From assembly GCF_947502445.1 (NCBI RefSeq), contig NZ_CANMZW010000002.1, forward strand, positions 248,001-312,000: a stretch of DNA of 64,000 nt. The letters are read 5' to 3'. The notes below the pieces were generated by a model. That model saw nothing but the letters and a program-made list of their open reading frames with translations, did no database searches and was not told the origin of the DNA. Origin of the DNA: an uncultured Brevibacillus sp. (GTDB lineage Bacteria > Bacillota > Bacilli > Brevibacillales > Brevibacillaceae). Every line of letters begins with the position of its first letter. The stretch's first letter is position 1. Shown one piece after another: positions 27,611-36,218 of the stretch. Position numbers and translations under genes: made by a program.

Positions 27611-27800
27611 TTGACAAGTAGAATAATAAAACTTTATAAAGTCGATCCGAACAATAAAATATTTTTGATATTATCAACCACGCAGTTAATAACTATAATT
27701 GAATATGAAAATACTGATTTAATCAACTATTTTTTCTCGAAAAACTGTATTTTTAAACATGGAAGGGGTATGCACATTTGCTATGCAAAACCCCTTTTTT
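27611..27800 (+). ncRNA. Candidate small RNA gene (promoter to terminator)
   Basis: On the plus strand TTGACA (27611-27616) is followed after 18 bases by TATAAA (27635-27640), a good sigma-A promoter. About 120 bases later AAGGGGT (27763-27769) pairs with ACCCCTT (27790-27796), with an inner TGCA/TGCA pair, and runs into TTTTTTC. The expected RNA is about 150 bases and very AT-rich. I see no ribosome binding site with a usable frame. On the minus strand the hairpin has no T-run, so it is not simply the pdp terminator. All of this is inference from signals only. Confidence 0.38.
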
Positions 27801-27830
27801 CTTTACTGATCAACAAACAGCCGCGTTCTA

Positions 27831-29135
27831 TTAATCAATAATTTTGTAAATGAGTGGTTGCTCTTTTGGAGAATTTGTCGAAATCTTGATAGCATCCTGC
27901 AACTCGTGCAGTGCATTTTGTAACAATTGCTGCTCATTTGCATGGATCGAAAGCAGAACATCTCCCTGACGGACCTGATCACCACGTTTCTTGTGCAGAA
28001 CAAGACCTACTGCCAGATCGATTGGCATCTCCTTGGTCAATCTGCCCGCTCCGAGTACAACCGACGCATGACCAACCGCTTCCGCATCGATTTCTCCAAT
28101 AAAGCCATCCTGTTCTGCTGTAATCGTGTGAATGATTGATGCCTGGGGTAAGCGGGCAAGGTCATAGACATCCTGTTTGTTGCCACCCTGCGCCTCTACC
28201 ATCTGTGCCAGCTTTTCTACGGCCTTGCCAGTAGACATGATCTCTTGAAGCTTGCTTCGACCTTCCTCTACACTCTGAACGAGGCCACCGAGAACGAGCA
28301 TACGTGATCCGATCGACAGAGCCAGCTCCGTCAAATCACTTGGTCCACGTCCTGCGAGAGTCTCCACAGCTTCCTTCACTTCCAGAGCGTTGCCTACAGC
28401 AAAGCCCAGCGGCTGATTCATGTCGCTGATGACTGCCACTGTTTTTCTTCCAACCTGACTACCAATCGCTACCATCGCCCGAGCCAAAGTCTCTGCTTCT
28501 TCAATGCTCTTCATAAAAGCGCCTTTGCCCACTTTCACGTCAAGCAAGATCGCATCTGCACCTGCTGCGATCTTTTTGGACATAATGGAACTCGCGATGA
28601 GTGGTACCGCCTCGACGGTGGCCGTTACATCACGAAGTGCGTACAGCTTTTTATCTGCTGGTGTCAAATTGCCTGATTGCCCGATAACAGACACACCAAT
28701 ATCACGTACCTGTTGCAAAAATTGCTCGCGTGTACGCTCTACTTCAAAGCCTGCAAACGATTCGAGCTTGTCGATCGTTCCGCCAGAGTATCCCAGGCCA
28801 CGCCCAGACATTTTGGCCACAGGAATACCAGCAGCAGCGACTAGAGGAGCAACGACGAGTGTCGTTTTGTCTCCTACTCCACCTGTGCTGTGCTTATCTA
28901 CCTTTACGCCATGCAGAGAAGACAGGTCAAGCTGCTCGCCTGACCCTGCCATCGCCATGGTTAAATCACCTGTTTCTCGCGCAGTCATTCCACGGAAAAA
29001 GACTGCCATCGCCCATGCGGACATTTGATAATCCGGGATGCTGCCATCTGTGTAGCCATCTACTAGAGATTGTATTTCTTCGGAAGACAGCTCGCCGCCA
29101 TCCCTTTTTTTGGCAATGATATCGACCATGCGCAT
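27831..29135 (-). CDS. pdp: Pyrimidine-nucleoside phosphorylase
   Basis: Pdp splits uridine, thymidine and deoxyuridine with phosphate into base and (deoxy)ribose-1-phosphate. The 434-residue protein carries the family phosphate-binding region KVDKHSTGGVGDKTTLV and SGRGLGYSGGTIDKLES. A C-terminal domain contains the DQVRQGDVLLSIHAN turn. GGAGG lies nine bases before the ATG; a second ATG two codons on is possible. It follows punA by 24 bases and forms, with deoB and punA, a salvage operon feeding ribose phosphates into central metabolism. Confidence 0.93.
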   Translation of the reverse strand: MRMVDIIAKKRDGGELSSEEIQSLVDGYTDGSIPDYQMSAWAMAVFFRGMTARETGDLTMAMAGSGEQLDLSSLHGVKVDKHSTGGVGDKTTLVVAPLVAAAGIPVAKMSGRGLGYSGGTIDKLESFAGFEVERTREQFLQQVRDIGVSVIGQSGNLTPADKKLYALRDVTATVEAVPLIASSIMSKKIAAGADAILLDVKVGKGAFMKSIEEAETLARAMVAIGSQVGRKTVAVISDMNQPLGFAVGNALEVKEAVETLAGRGPSDLTELALSIGSRMLVLGGLVQSVEEGRSKLQEIMSTGKAVEKLAQMVEAQGGNKQDVYDLARLPQASIIHTITAEQDGFIGEIDAEAVGHASVVLGAGRLTKEMPIDLAVGLVLHKKRGDQVRQGDVLLSIHANEQQLLQNALHELQDAIKISTNSPKEQPLIYKIID

Positions 29136-29159
29136 GCCATAATCCCTCCGCTCTGTCTT

Positions 29160-29969
29160 TTATAGTTTGGCTACGATGCCATTTACCAGCGCCAGGAACT
29201 GTGTTTTTACTTTTTCGGTTGTCTCCATTACTTCATCATGTGACAACGGTTGTTCCAGAATTCCAGCTGCCATGTTGCTGATGCAAGAAATGCCGAGCAC
29301 GTTTACCTTCATGTGACGCGCCACGATGACCTCAGGTACAGTAGACATTCCAACAGCGTCTCCGCCCAGTGTGCGCAGCATACGGATTTCTGCAGGTGTT
29401 TCGTAGCTTGGACCAAGCAAACCAGCATATACGCCCTCACGGAGTTCGATTCCCTGCTCCGCTGCTACAGCTTTTGCCACCTGACGCAGCTGTTTGGAAT
29501 ACGCTTCGGACATGTCAGGGAAACGCGCACCCATCTCGTCATCGTTTGCCCCGATCAATGGGTTACGGAATGTCAGGTTGAGGTGATCAGAAATCAGCAT
29601 CAGGTCACCCGGGTTGTAGCTTTCGTTGATTCCACCAGCTGCATTCGTTACGATCATGGTTTCTACTCCCAAGAGCTTCATTACGCGAATCGGGAATACA
29701 ACCGCGTCAAGACTGTGTCCTTCATAAAAGTGAAAACGACCTTGCATTGCAACGACTTGCTTGCCTTGCAGCTTACCGATGACCAGTTGTCCCTTGTGCC
29801 CTACTACAGTGGACACAATAAACCCAGGGATTTCATGGTAAGGAATGATCACCGGATTTTCGATTTCATCTGCCAATACACCTAGACCAGATCCAAGGAC
29901 CAAGCCAATTGTTGGTTTTTCTGTCAATTTTGGTTGAATATACGCTACTGCCTCATGAAAATTTGCCAT
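29160..29969 (-). CDS. punA: Purine-nucleoside phosphorylase (PNP II type)
   Basis: This 269-residue enzyme phosphorolyses inosine and guanosine. It belongs to the trimeric PNP/MTAP family: GLVLGSGLG near the N-terminus, GRFHFYEGH, TNAAGGINESYNPGDLMLISDHLN at about residue 118, and GPSYETPAEIRMLR. These match the family of mammalian-type PNP rather than hexameric DeoD. It lies between deoB and pdp on the same strand. In Bacillus the drm-punA pair has the same order. Confidence 0.92.
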   Translation of the reverse strand: MANFHEAVAYIQPKLTEKPTIGLVLGSGLGVLADEIENPVIIPYHEIPGFIVSTVVGHKGQLVIGKLQGKQVVAMQGRFHFYEGHSLDAVVFPIRVMKLLGVETMIVTNAAGGINESYNPGDLMLISDHLNLTFRNPLIGANDDEMGARFPDMSEAYSKQLRQVAKAVAAEQGIELREGVYAGLLGPSYETPAEIRMLRTLGGDAVGMSTVPEVIVARHMKVNVLGISCISNMAAGILEQPLSHDEVMETTEKVKTQFLALVNGIVAKL

Positions 29970-30026
29970 GAAAATACACTCCTCATTTCTGTTTCTTCTA
30001 TATAAATGTTTATAAACATTTAACCT

Positions 30027-31199
30027 TTATACACGATTGAGGAAGCTTTTCCCAATCGCAGGTGCTGGTACTCCAAAATTATCCGCAATCGTTGCACCCA
30101 AATCGGCAAACGTCTCGCGAATACCCAAATCGGTTCCTACTGCAATTCCTTTATGGTAGGCAAGCAAAGGAACGTACTCTCTCGTATGATCGCTGCCGTG
30201 ATGAACAGGATCGTTTCCGTGATCAGCGGTAATTACAAGTAGATCATTTTCCGTTAAGCCAGCGAGTATCTCAGGAATTCGTGCATCAAATGCCATCAAA
30301 GCTTGTCCGTAGCCCTGTGGATCACGACGATGACCATACTTGGCATCGAAATCAACGAGGTTTACGAAGCTAAGCCCAGTAAAAGACTCTTTCATCGTAC
30401 CGAGCAGCTGATCCACTCCGTCCATGTTATCTTTCGTACGAATCGACTTGGTAATGCCTTCTTCTGCGTAAATATCACTGATTTTCCCGATAGCAATGGA
30501 CGTAAAGCCTGCGTTTTGCAATTCATTCATGACTGTCGGTGCAAAAGGCTTGACTGAATAATCATGGCGGTTGGAAGTGCGCACAAACTGACCTGGCTCT
30601 CCCACAAATGGACGTGCGATGACACGAGTTACAGCAAATTCATCACGCAGGGTCAACTCACGGGCAATTTCGCAAATGCGATACAGCTCATCTAGCGGTA
30701 CTACTTCTTCGTGTGCTGCTACCTGAAATACACTGTCAGCAGATGTATAGACGATGATCGCACCGGTTTCCATATGCTCCGCGCCCAGCTCGTCTAGAAT
30801 GTCTGTACCAGAAGCGACCTTGTTTCCAAGCACCTTGCGCCCGATACGTTCTTCGAATTCTTGAATGAGCGCAGCCGGAAAACCATCAGGGTACGTATTA
30901 AAAGGCGTAGATACATGAAGGCCCATAATCTCCCAATGTCCGGTGGTTGTGTCTTTACCCATTGAGATTTCCTGCATTTTTCCGTAGTGAGCGGCTGGGT
31001 GTGAAGCTTTTGGCACATTGCGAATCGGTGCGATATTACCAAGACCTAGCTTCGCCAGATTTGGCAGGTGAAAATGTTCTACGCGCTCAGCGATATGCCC
31101 TATGGTGTTTGCTCCCTCATCACGAAATTTAGCAGCATCTGGTTGTTCACCAATCCCTACGCTATCCATAACGATTAGAAATACGCGAGAAAAACGCAA
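30027..31199 (-). CDS. deoB: Phosphopentomutase
   Basis: DeoB moves the phosphate of (deoxy)ribose-1-phosphate to C5, linking nucleoside salvage to the pentose pathway. The 390-residue alkaline-phosphatase-fold enzyme has metal-binding residues in VMDSVGIGE, the phosphorylated threonine region [10 protein letters not shown], and [25 protein letters not shown]. It starts at TTG 31199 with GGAGG eight bases before it. A 14-base palindrome lies 44 bases upstream. It follows xerD after a weak terminator. Confidence 0.94.
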   Translation of the reverse strand: MRFSRVFLIVMDSVGIGEQPDAAKFRDEGANTIGHIAERVEHFHLPNLAKLGLGNIAPIRNVPKASHPAAHYGKMQEISMGKDTTTGHWEIMGLHVSTPFNTYPDGFPAALIQEFEERIGRKVLGNKVASGTDILDELGAEHMETGAIIVYTSADSVFQVAAHEEVVPLDELYRICEIARELTLRDEFAVTRVIARPFVGEPGQFVRTSNRHDYSVKPFAPTVMNELQNAGFTSIAIGKISDIYAEEGITKSIRTKDNMDGVDQLLGTMKESFTGLSFVNLVDFDAKYGHRRDPQGYGQALMAFDARIPEILAGLTENDLLVITADHGNDPVHHGSDHTREYVPLLAYHKGIAVGTDLGIRETFADLGATIADNFGVPAPAIGKSFLNRV

Positions 31200-31242
31200 T
31201 GATAACGCCTCCAGTTCAAAAATAATGGAATTACCTCAAGTC

Positions 31243-31256
31243 GTCAGACGTCTGAC
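31243..31256. promoter_or_regulatory. 14-bp palindrome, possible operator before deoB
   Basis: GTCAGACGTCTGAC is a perfect palindrome between the xerD terminator and deoB. Its form resembles binding sites of GntR/FadR-type repressors, but the regulator is unknown and no such gene is in the window. Confidence 0.4.
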
Positions 31257-31262
31257 CTGATG

Positions 31263-31297
31263 TAAAAAAGGTTACCCCGCCTCGCATCAGGGCGGAG
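31263..31297 (-). terminator. Weak terminator-like hairpin after xerD
   Basis: CTCCGCC pairs with GGCGGGG on the minus strand; a T-run follows after five bases (TAACC). The separation weakens the call. Confidence 0.5.
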
Positions 31298-31364
31298 TAT
31301 GTTGTACCACTATCGTACTCTTTTTATTCTCAGAAGGCCACAGTAGACCTTGATGCGTTCGTTT

Positions 31365-32252
31365 CTATGCTCGCGGATGAGTCTTCGCATAGATGTCCTT
31401 GATCCGTGTCCGCGTCACATGCGTGTAAATTTGGGTTGTGGAAATGTCTGCATGACCAAGCATTTCCTGAACGGACCGCAAATCCGCTCCATTTTCCAGC
31501 AAATGCGTGGCAAATGAATGGCGCAGAGTATGCGGAGTAATCTCTGTCCTGATATTGGCTTTTAGTGCATAGCGCTTAATAATTTTCCAAAAGCCTTGGC
31601 GGGTTATTTGGTTGCCCAGATGATTCAAGAACAGCGATGTATCCCCCGAACCCTTCACTAGTTTTGGACGGCCTGCTTGCAAATAATGCTGGACCATTTG
31701 GATGGCAACCGAGCCCAGAGGAATAATCCGTTCCTTGGAGCCCTTCCCCATACATTTGACAAAACCCATATCCAGATTCACATCTGCCGTGTCCAAATTA
31801 ACCAACTCAGAAACACGTATACCTGTCGCGTACAAAAGCTCCAGCATCGCTTTGTCTCGAAGCCCGGCAGGATGATGAACAGGCGGACTTTCCAACAGCC
31901 TTTCCACTTCCTCTATCGACAACACTTTTGGCAAGCGTTTCTCGATCTTGGGTGTTTCCAGATGTATGGATGGGTCTTTGTCTATGTATTTATCTCGAAC
32001 GAGAAACTGATAAAATGCCCGGATCGACGCCATATTCCGGGAAAGTGTAGCTGTTGCACGTCCTTTTTCCCGAAGGACAAGCAAGTACTCAATGATGTGT
32101 GTTCGCGTGGATGCCTCTATTTGCGTGATGCCTTGCTCCTGCAAATAAGAGGTAAAAGCTACCATGTCTCGCTGGTAGGACTCCAGCGTGTTTGGAGAAA
32201 GCCCTTTTTCCACAGCAAGGAAATGGATAAAATGATCAATCAGACTGTCCAT
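31365..32252 (-). CDS. xerD: Site-specific tyrosine recombinase XerD
   Basis: XerD, with XerC/CodV, resolves chromosome dimers at dif. The 295-residue protein has the N-terminal SAM-like core-binding domain ([17 protein letters not shown]). The catalytic domain shows the arginine in [10 protein letters not shown], the lysine in [32 protein letters not shown] and the final tyrosine in that motif. The ATG at 32252 has AGGGG eight bases before it and gives the normal family length. Its neighbours deoB, yqzK and fur match the Bacillus ripX region. It is a chromosomal housekeeping recombinase rather than a mobile-element integrase. Confidence 0.94.
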   Translation of the reverse strand: MDSLIDHFIHFLAVEKGLSPNTLESYQRDMVAFTSYLQEQGITQIEASTRTHIIEYLLVLREKGRATATLSRNMASIRAFYQFLVRDKYIDKDPSIHLETPKIEKRLPKVLSIEEVERLLESPPVHHPAGLRDKAMLELLYATGIRVSELVNLDTADVNLDMGFVKCMGKGSKERIIPLGSVAIQMVQHYLQAGRPKLVKGSGDTSLFLNHLGNQITRQGFWKIIKRYALKANIRTEITPHTLRHSFATHLLENGADLRSVQEMLGHADISTTQIYTHVTRTRIKDIYAKTHPRA

Positions 32253-32341
32253 GAAGCTGTCCCCTTCAGGTGATAAGTATCCCGTATTCCATTCCACATC
32301 AATGATGGAATTCCTCCTTTTCTGGGCATAAAAAAGTGGAA

Positions 32342-32581
32342 TCACTCACCAGTCAAATAAAAAAGCTGTAATCGCGCCAAATAGCCATCCAAGTCCTGCG
32401 TCTCGGGTGCATTCACGATTTTTACGACCTTGACCGCATTTCCTTGCGGCTCTTGATAAGGATCGGTGGGTAGAAGCTTCTCGGACAATAACGTAATGAT
32501 TCCGTAAGATAGCAATGTGCACGTAATGAACAGAAGCAGGAAACGGAGCACATCCATCAGACGGCGATACGAAATTCCCAT
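32342..32581 (-). CDS. yqzK: YqzK-like small membrane protein (DUF4227)
   Basis: The 79-residue protein has one membrane segment at about residues 12-32 ([17 protein letters not shown]). A soluble tail contains VKVVKIV near its middle. GGAGG lies seven to eight bases before the ATG at 32581; an upstream extension lacks a site. Its place between fur/ald and xerD, together with the membrane topology, matches YqzK of Bacillus, which has no known function. The assignment rests more on position than on sequence. Confidence 0.75.
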   Translation of the reverse strand: MGISYRRLMDVLRFLLLFITCTLLSYGIITLLSEKLLPTDPYQEPQGNAVKVVKIVNAPETQDLDGYLARLQLFYLTGE

Positions 32582-32641
32582 CTCTTTTCCTCCCCTTTGC
32601 TTCCCTCCATTATATGCACTTGTCCACTTCTCCATGCGAAA

Positions 32642-33649
32642 CTAAAAAGGAAGATCCTGCACGACGTCATCGAGTGGCGTATAGGGCAACTGCAAGGATT
32701 TCGCGACCGCTTCGTACACCACGTGACCATGCAGCACATTCACGCCACGCGCCAAAGCCCGGTGATGGGAGATGGCTGCGCGATAGCCCTTGTTCGCGAG
32801 TAAAAACCCATATGGCAATGTGACATTGGATAAGGCTATGGTCGATGTGCGAGGCACAGCCCCGGCATGTTCGCCACTGAATAATGCACAACCCCATGCT
32901 TGACATACGTAGGATCACTATGTGTCGTAATACGGTCTACCGTTTCAATCGAGCCCCCTTGGTCAATGGCAACGTCGACGATAACCGAGCCAGCCGACAT
33001 CGTTTTCACCATGTCTTCGGTAACCAATCGAGGAGCACGTGCCCCTGGTATGAGGACGGCGCCGATCAAGAGATCTGCCTGCCTCACCGCTTCTGCGATG
33101 TTATAGTGATTGGAGATCAACGTCCGGAGCCTGCCTGAAAACATATCATCCAGCTCACGCAGTCGATTTGCATTCTCCTTTTCCACCTTGCTGCTTTTGC
33201 AAATACTGTGCACCAATTTGCACCGACATTCTCCCAGCCACTTCACTCATCGGCATCAGCAAGGGCAGAGCACCATCGTCAGTCTGGATGGTTTCATACG
33301 CGATCGCGACTACTTTTTTTGTGATGAGCTGCTGTGTCAATTCCTTTTCGGGAGCCAGATGCAAATATGTAAACAGAATTTGATTCTCGCGAAAGTAAGG
33401 ATACTCCGCAGGCAATGGTTCTTTAACCTTGCAGATCATAGTATCTGCCTGGCTCCATACCTCGGCAGCTGTTGGCAAAATTTCTGCACCCGCCGCCTCA
33501 TAATCATTATTTCCAAATCCTGAGCCAATCCCGGCAGACGATTCCACCATTACGCGATGACCTGCTTGTTTATAAGAGCTGACCCCTGCTGGAGTCAGCC
33601 CCACGCGGTTTTCATTGTTTTTGATTTCCTTCGGTACACCGATAATCAT
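32642..33649 (-). pseudogene. ald: Alanine dehydrogenase, broken by a deletion and a frameshift
   Basis: The N-terminal 158 codons read as normal Ald ([41 protein letters not shown]). Near 33170-33178 the frame jumps from QQGGKG directly to [10 protein letters not shown]. About 40 codons are missing, including the glycine-rich NAD-binding loop. The next segment reads on to SVANMPG, where a run of four Gs at 32860-32863 is one base too short. The rest, (V)[17 protein letters not shown], continues in another frame to the stop at 32642. The enzyme, which makes pyruvate from alanine, cannot be produced from this copy. A second, intact ald elsewhere is possible. Confidence 0.9.
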
Positions 33650-33733
33650 GGAATTGCTCGCCTCCTGTCTTTTATTACCGTTTTATGATGCCACAGGAAA
33701 ACGATGACCATTACAGAAGAAGAAATCTTAGGA

Positions 33734-33765
33734 AAAGAAAAAACTTCTCCGTTCCCAGAGAAGTT
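33734..33765 (-). terminator. Terminator after fur
   Basis: AACTTCTC and GAGAAGTT form an eight-base stem around eight bases, followed by TTTTCTTTTC on the minus strand. It starts four bases beyond the fur stop. Confidence 0.88.
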
Positions 33766-33768
33766 ATC

Positions 33769-34233
33769 TTACTTAAAGTCCTCGACATTCACTTTGTCAA
33801 TGCAACGGCTGCAAATTCCGTAGAAGGTCAACCGATGGTCGGTAATGTAAAAGTTATAAACATTCTTGACCTTTTCTTCTGCTGTTACAAGCAGATCTTC
33901 AAAAATTTCATCCACCGTGCCGCAGTTGAGGCAGATTAAATGATGGTGGTGATAAGCTGCATTGTCATCCCGCAGGTCATATCGGGCTACCCCATCTCCA
34001 AAGTTCATTTTATGAAGGATTTTCAGTTCGCTTAAAAGCTCAAGCGTCCGGTAAACCGTCGCAAGTCCTATCTCAGGAGCTTTATCCTTTACCAACAGGT
34101 AAACGTCCTCAGCACTCAAGTGATCTTCTTCGTTTTCTAACAGAACGCGAACAGTGGCTTCACGCTGTGGTGTCAGCTTGTAGTTCTGTGAATGCAACTG
34201 CTGCTTGATTTTCTCTAATTTTTCTTCCAACAT
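33769..34233 (-). CDS. fur: Fur family transcriptional regulator
   Basis: This 154-residue metalloregulator has an N-terminal winged helix (YKLTPQREATVRVLLEN...DVYLLVKDKAPEIGLATVYRTLELL). A C-terminal dimer domain holds the HHHH-L metal site and two CxxC zinc pairs (CLNC and CSRC). Position between spoIIM and xerD matches Bacillus fur, so iron control is more likely than zinc (Zur) or peroxide (PerR) sensing. GGGGAGG lies six to eight bases before the ATG. A strong sigma-A promoter and a possible Fur/PerR box lie upstream. Confidence 0.9.
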   Translation of the reverse strand: MLEEKLEKIKQQLHSQNYKLTPQREATVRVLLENEEDHLSAEDVYLLVKDKAPEIGLATVYRTLELLSELKILHKMNFGDGVARYDLRDDNAAYHHHHLICLNCGTVDEIFEDLLVTAEEKVKNVYNFYITDHRLTFYGICSRCIDKVNVEDFK

Positions 34234-34268
34234 TAATGCCCCTCCCCGCTCGCATGAAACCTGTTCCT

Positions 34269-34298
34269 ATTATAGTAGAGGGGCGTAGAATAAGTCAA
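34269..34298 (-). promoter_or_regulatory. Sigma-A promoter of fur
   Basis: TTGACT is followed after 18 bases by a perfect TATAAT on the minus strand, 35 bases before the fur ATG. Confidence 0.82.
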
Positions 34299-34315
34299 AT
34301 GCATAAGTTATTACC

Positions 34316-34330
34316 TGATAATTATTCTTA
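34316..34330 (-). promoter_or_regulatory. Candidate Fur/PerR box upstream of fur
   Basis: TAAGAATAATTATCA on the minus strand matches the 7-1-7 box TGATAATnATTATCA at 12 of 14 defined positions. It lies upstream of the fur -35 element and overlaps the spoIIM stop. In Bacillus fur is under PerR. Confidence 0.45.
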
Positions 34331-34954
34331 ATTGAGCACAACCTGCATCAGTCTTGGCGATACAAATGTTTCGAACAGAGCCGCCATCGACAAAACGCCA
34401 AGCATGCACATCACAAGCACCGTGTAGCCAATAAAATGCGGCATAATATCATCGCGTTTGCTAACCAGTCTCGTCTTGATTAAGCGAAGAGAAAAAGAAA
34501 TTCCACTCACACCGATAATGAATAGTGCCGGGACAACCAACAAATTTTGAGGCAAAATACCCATCATCGCAAACGTGACACCTTGCCATTGTAGTTGGTT
34601 TACCAAAAAGCCGACTGTGAAGCCGACAACTACACCTTTTAGGAACAGCATCAACAAAATCATAGGCAGTCCGATTATGGACAAGCCAAGTACCCACATG
34701 ATCGCTACAGTCTTAGCATAATAACCAAAAGACTGCTGAAAATGAGTACTGGTTTCTGGAATCCCCTGTTGACTTAAGCTGTTAAAAAAATATTGCAGAA
34801 ATCCATACAGCTCCTGCTTTTGTGAGAGTGGCAAGGAATTGACGAGTACGGCTCCGAAAATAATGCCCATCGTAAATAGGACAATCGTAAACCAATAGAG
34901 GGATTGGTGTTCTCGCGCATAGGTTTGGATGGTTTGTCCGACTCGTGAACGCAC
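34328..34954 (-). CDS. spoIIM: Stage II sporulation protein M
   Basis: SpoIIM is part of the DMP complex (SpoIID, SpoIIM, SpoIIP) that drives septal peptidoglycan removal and engulfment in the mother cell. The 208-residue protein has about five membrane segments and matches the SpoIIM family through GLPMILLMLFLKGVVVGFTVGFL and the LPQNLL motif. It starts at GTG 34954 with GGAGG ten bases upstream. A good sigma-E promoter lies before it. Its position next to fur is as in Bacillus. Confidence 0.93.
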   Translation of the reverse strand: MRSRVGQTIQTYAREHQSLYWFTIVLFTMGIIFGAVLVNSLPLSQKQELYGFLQYFFNSLSQQGIPETSTHFQQSFGYYAKTVAIMWVLGLSIIGLPMILLMLFLKGVVVGFTVGFLVNQLQWQGVTFAMMGILPQNLLVVPALFIIGVSGISFSLRLIKTRLVSKRDDIMPHFIGYTVLVMCMLGVLSMAALFETFVSPRLMQVVLN

Positions 34955-34989
34955 GCTACAGTCGCCTCCCGCTTTGCTGATTACTGTAC

Positions 34990-35019
34990 AGCTTATGCGG
35001 ACAAGTCTGCTACTATGAC
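34990..35019 (-). promoter_or_regulatory. Sigma-E promoter of spoIIM
   Basis: GTCATAGT is followed after 14 bases by CATAAGCT on the minus strand. The upstream element matches sigma-E GTCATATT at 7 of 8 bases; the downstream one fits CATACAAT at 5 of 8. spoIIM is a known sigma-E gene. Confidence 0.6.
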
Positions 35020-35033
35020 TGTTTTTGCGCCCC

Positions 35034-36218
35034 CTACGTCTTCACAATTTTTCCGTACGTACCCGCCCCGCCTGCTTGCACCTGCAGTTTTCCAGCGCGC
35101 GCCTGAACGATCAGCGCTGCAATTTTTTCGCCGATGACCGCAGCCAGCTCCAGCTCACTTACCCGGTGAAGTACATTCATTTGCGTTCCAAAGGATTGAT
35201 ACAGCTTCTCCAGCATTTTGGGTCCCACGCCCGGAATAAAATCGAGCGGAATCTGCTCCACATAAGGGGGACGATGGGCGGGATGCTGACCAGGCACGAG
35301 ATCAGCCAGCTGTTCAATCCGAGCTGCTACACCTCGTACCACCCTTTTTTGACCACACTCGGGACATCTGCCAGCTGCATCTGCCGGCAGCTGCGATTGA
35401 CACCCCTGACAAGCTGTTTGGTGGTATTTTCCGAGCACCGGATGCAATCCATAGTTTATGCTGACGTGTCTGCCATCTATCCTCCGTATCGCTTTCTCCC
35501 ACTCGGCAAATGATCTTTCTGCCATCCTCATCGCTTGATACTCGCGACCGATTTTTCCGAGCGAATGCGCGTCTGAGTTGGTTAAAAAGGTTTTGTCTTG
35601 CAACTCCGAAAGGGTATCCGCCATTTCTGTATTCGCACTCAGCCCTAATTCCACCGCATAAATCAGGGTCGGGTCAAGCACATCTGCCATCGCATCTGTA
35701 CTGCTTCCGTACAAGCCTTTGTGAGGAGTAAAAATGTGCGCAGGGATGACAAGGCCCCCCAGCTCTTTTACACATACCTGCAGCTCTGTTAGCTTTGCAT
35801 GGATACGTTGAGAGCTTAGGTGGACGTTTGTACATCTGACAGATAGCCAGCGTGTAAACTCCTGCATTTCTTTGAGCCTGGGCAGATAGACCAAAAAATG
35901 CGCTTCTCCACGACCTTCTTCCTTAATCTCCACTTCGCAGCCAAGCAGCAGTACCGTCTCTTTGTAGACGATGCCCCCATTCCTATGCTCGCTTGCCGAG
36001 CCTCTTTCTAATAAATCAAGGAGTTCCTGTTGTACCTCAGGAGAATGTGAATCGATAATACCGATTACATCCATTCCTTTTTTCTCCGAAGCCTCTTCCA
36101 GGATCTTAGTCAGCGTCATGTAGCGAGAAGCTGTTATTTTTACGGGTTTACCGCTCCTTGTACCCCCGATATGAATGTGCATGTCACAGAAATACGATTG
36201 TAGCAGGGCGTTATCCAC
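35034..36218 (-). CDS. EndoQ-family PHP-domain DNA endonuclease
   Basis: The 394-residue protein has an N-terminal PHP metal site (CDMHIHIGG, GIIDSHSPEV, GCEVEIKEE, PAHIFTPH, TNSDAHSLG). Two zinc pairs follow (CQGC and CPEC), then a helix-hairpin-helix (FIPGVGPKMLEKLY). This arrangement is that of EndoQ/TIGR00375 proteins, which nick DNA beside deaminated bases such as uracil and hypoxanthine. The start is uncertain: I use GTG 36218, overlapping the nudF stop by eight bases, because homologues begin just before the first PHP motif. No strong ribosome binding site is seen, so coupling to nudF is likely. Confidence 0.83.
   Translation of the reverse strand: MDNALLQSYFCDMHIHIGGTRSGKPVKITASRYMTLTKILEEASEKKGMDVIGIIDSHSPEVQQELLDLLERGSASEHRNGGIVYKETVLLLGCEVEIKEEGRGEAHFLVYLPRLKEMQEFTRWLSVRCTNVHLSSQRIHAKLTELQVCVKELGGLVIPAHIFTPHKGLYGSSTDAMADVLDPTLIYAVELGLSANTEMADTLSELQDKTFLTNSDAHSLGKIGREYQAMRMAERSFAEWEKAIRRIDGRHVSINYGLHPVLGKYHQTACQGCQSQLPADAAGRCPECGQKRVVRGVAARIEQLADLVPGQHPAHRPPYVEQIPLDFIPGVGPKMLEKLYQSFGTQMNVLHRVSELELAAVIGEKIAALIVQARAGKLQVQAGGAGTYGKIVKT

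Noticed and set aside
27611..27841. 76-codon plus-strand frame between asnC and pdp
   Set aside because: Its start would be the -35 TTGACA itself and it runs into the end of pdp. The small RNA reading fits the signals better.
31365..32252. Mobile-element integrase
   Set aside because: Length, motifs and the deoB/fur neighbourhood identify the chromosomal XerD.
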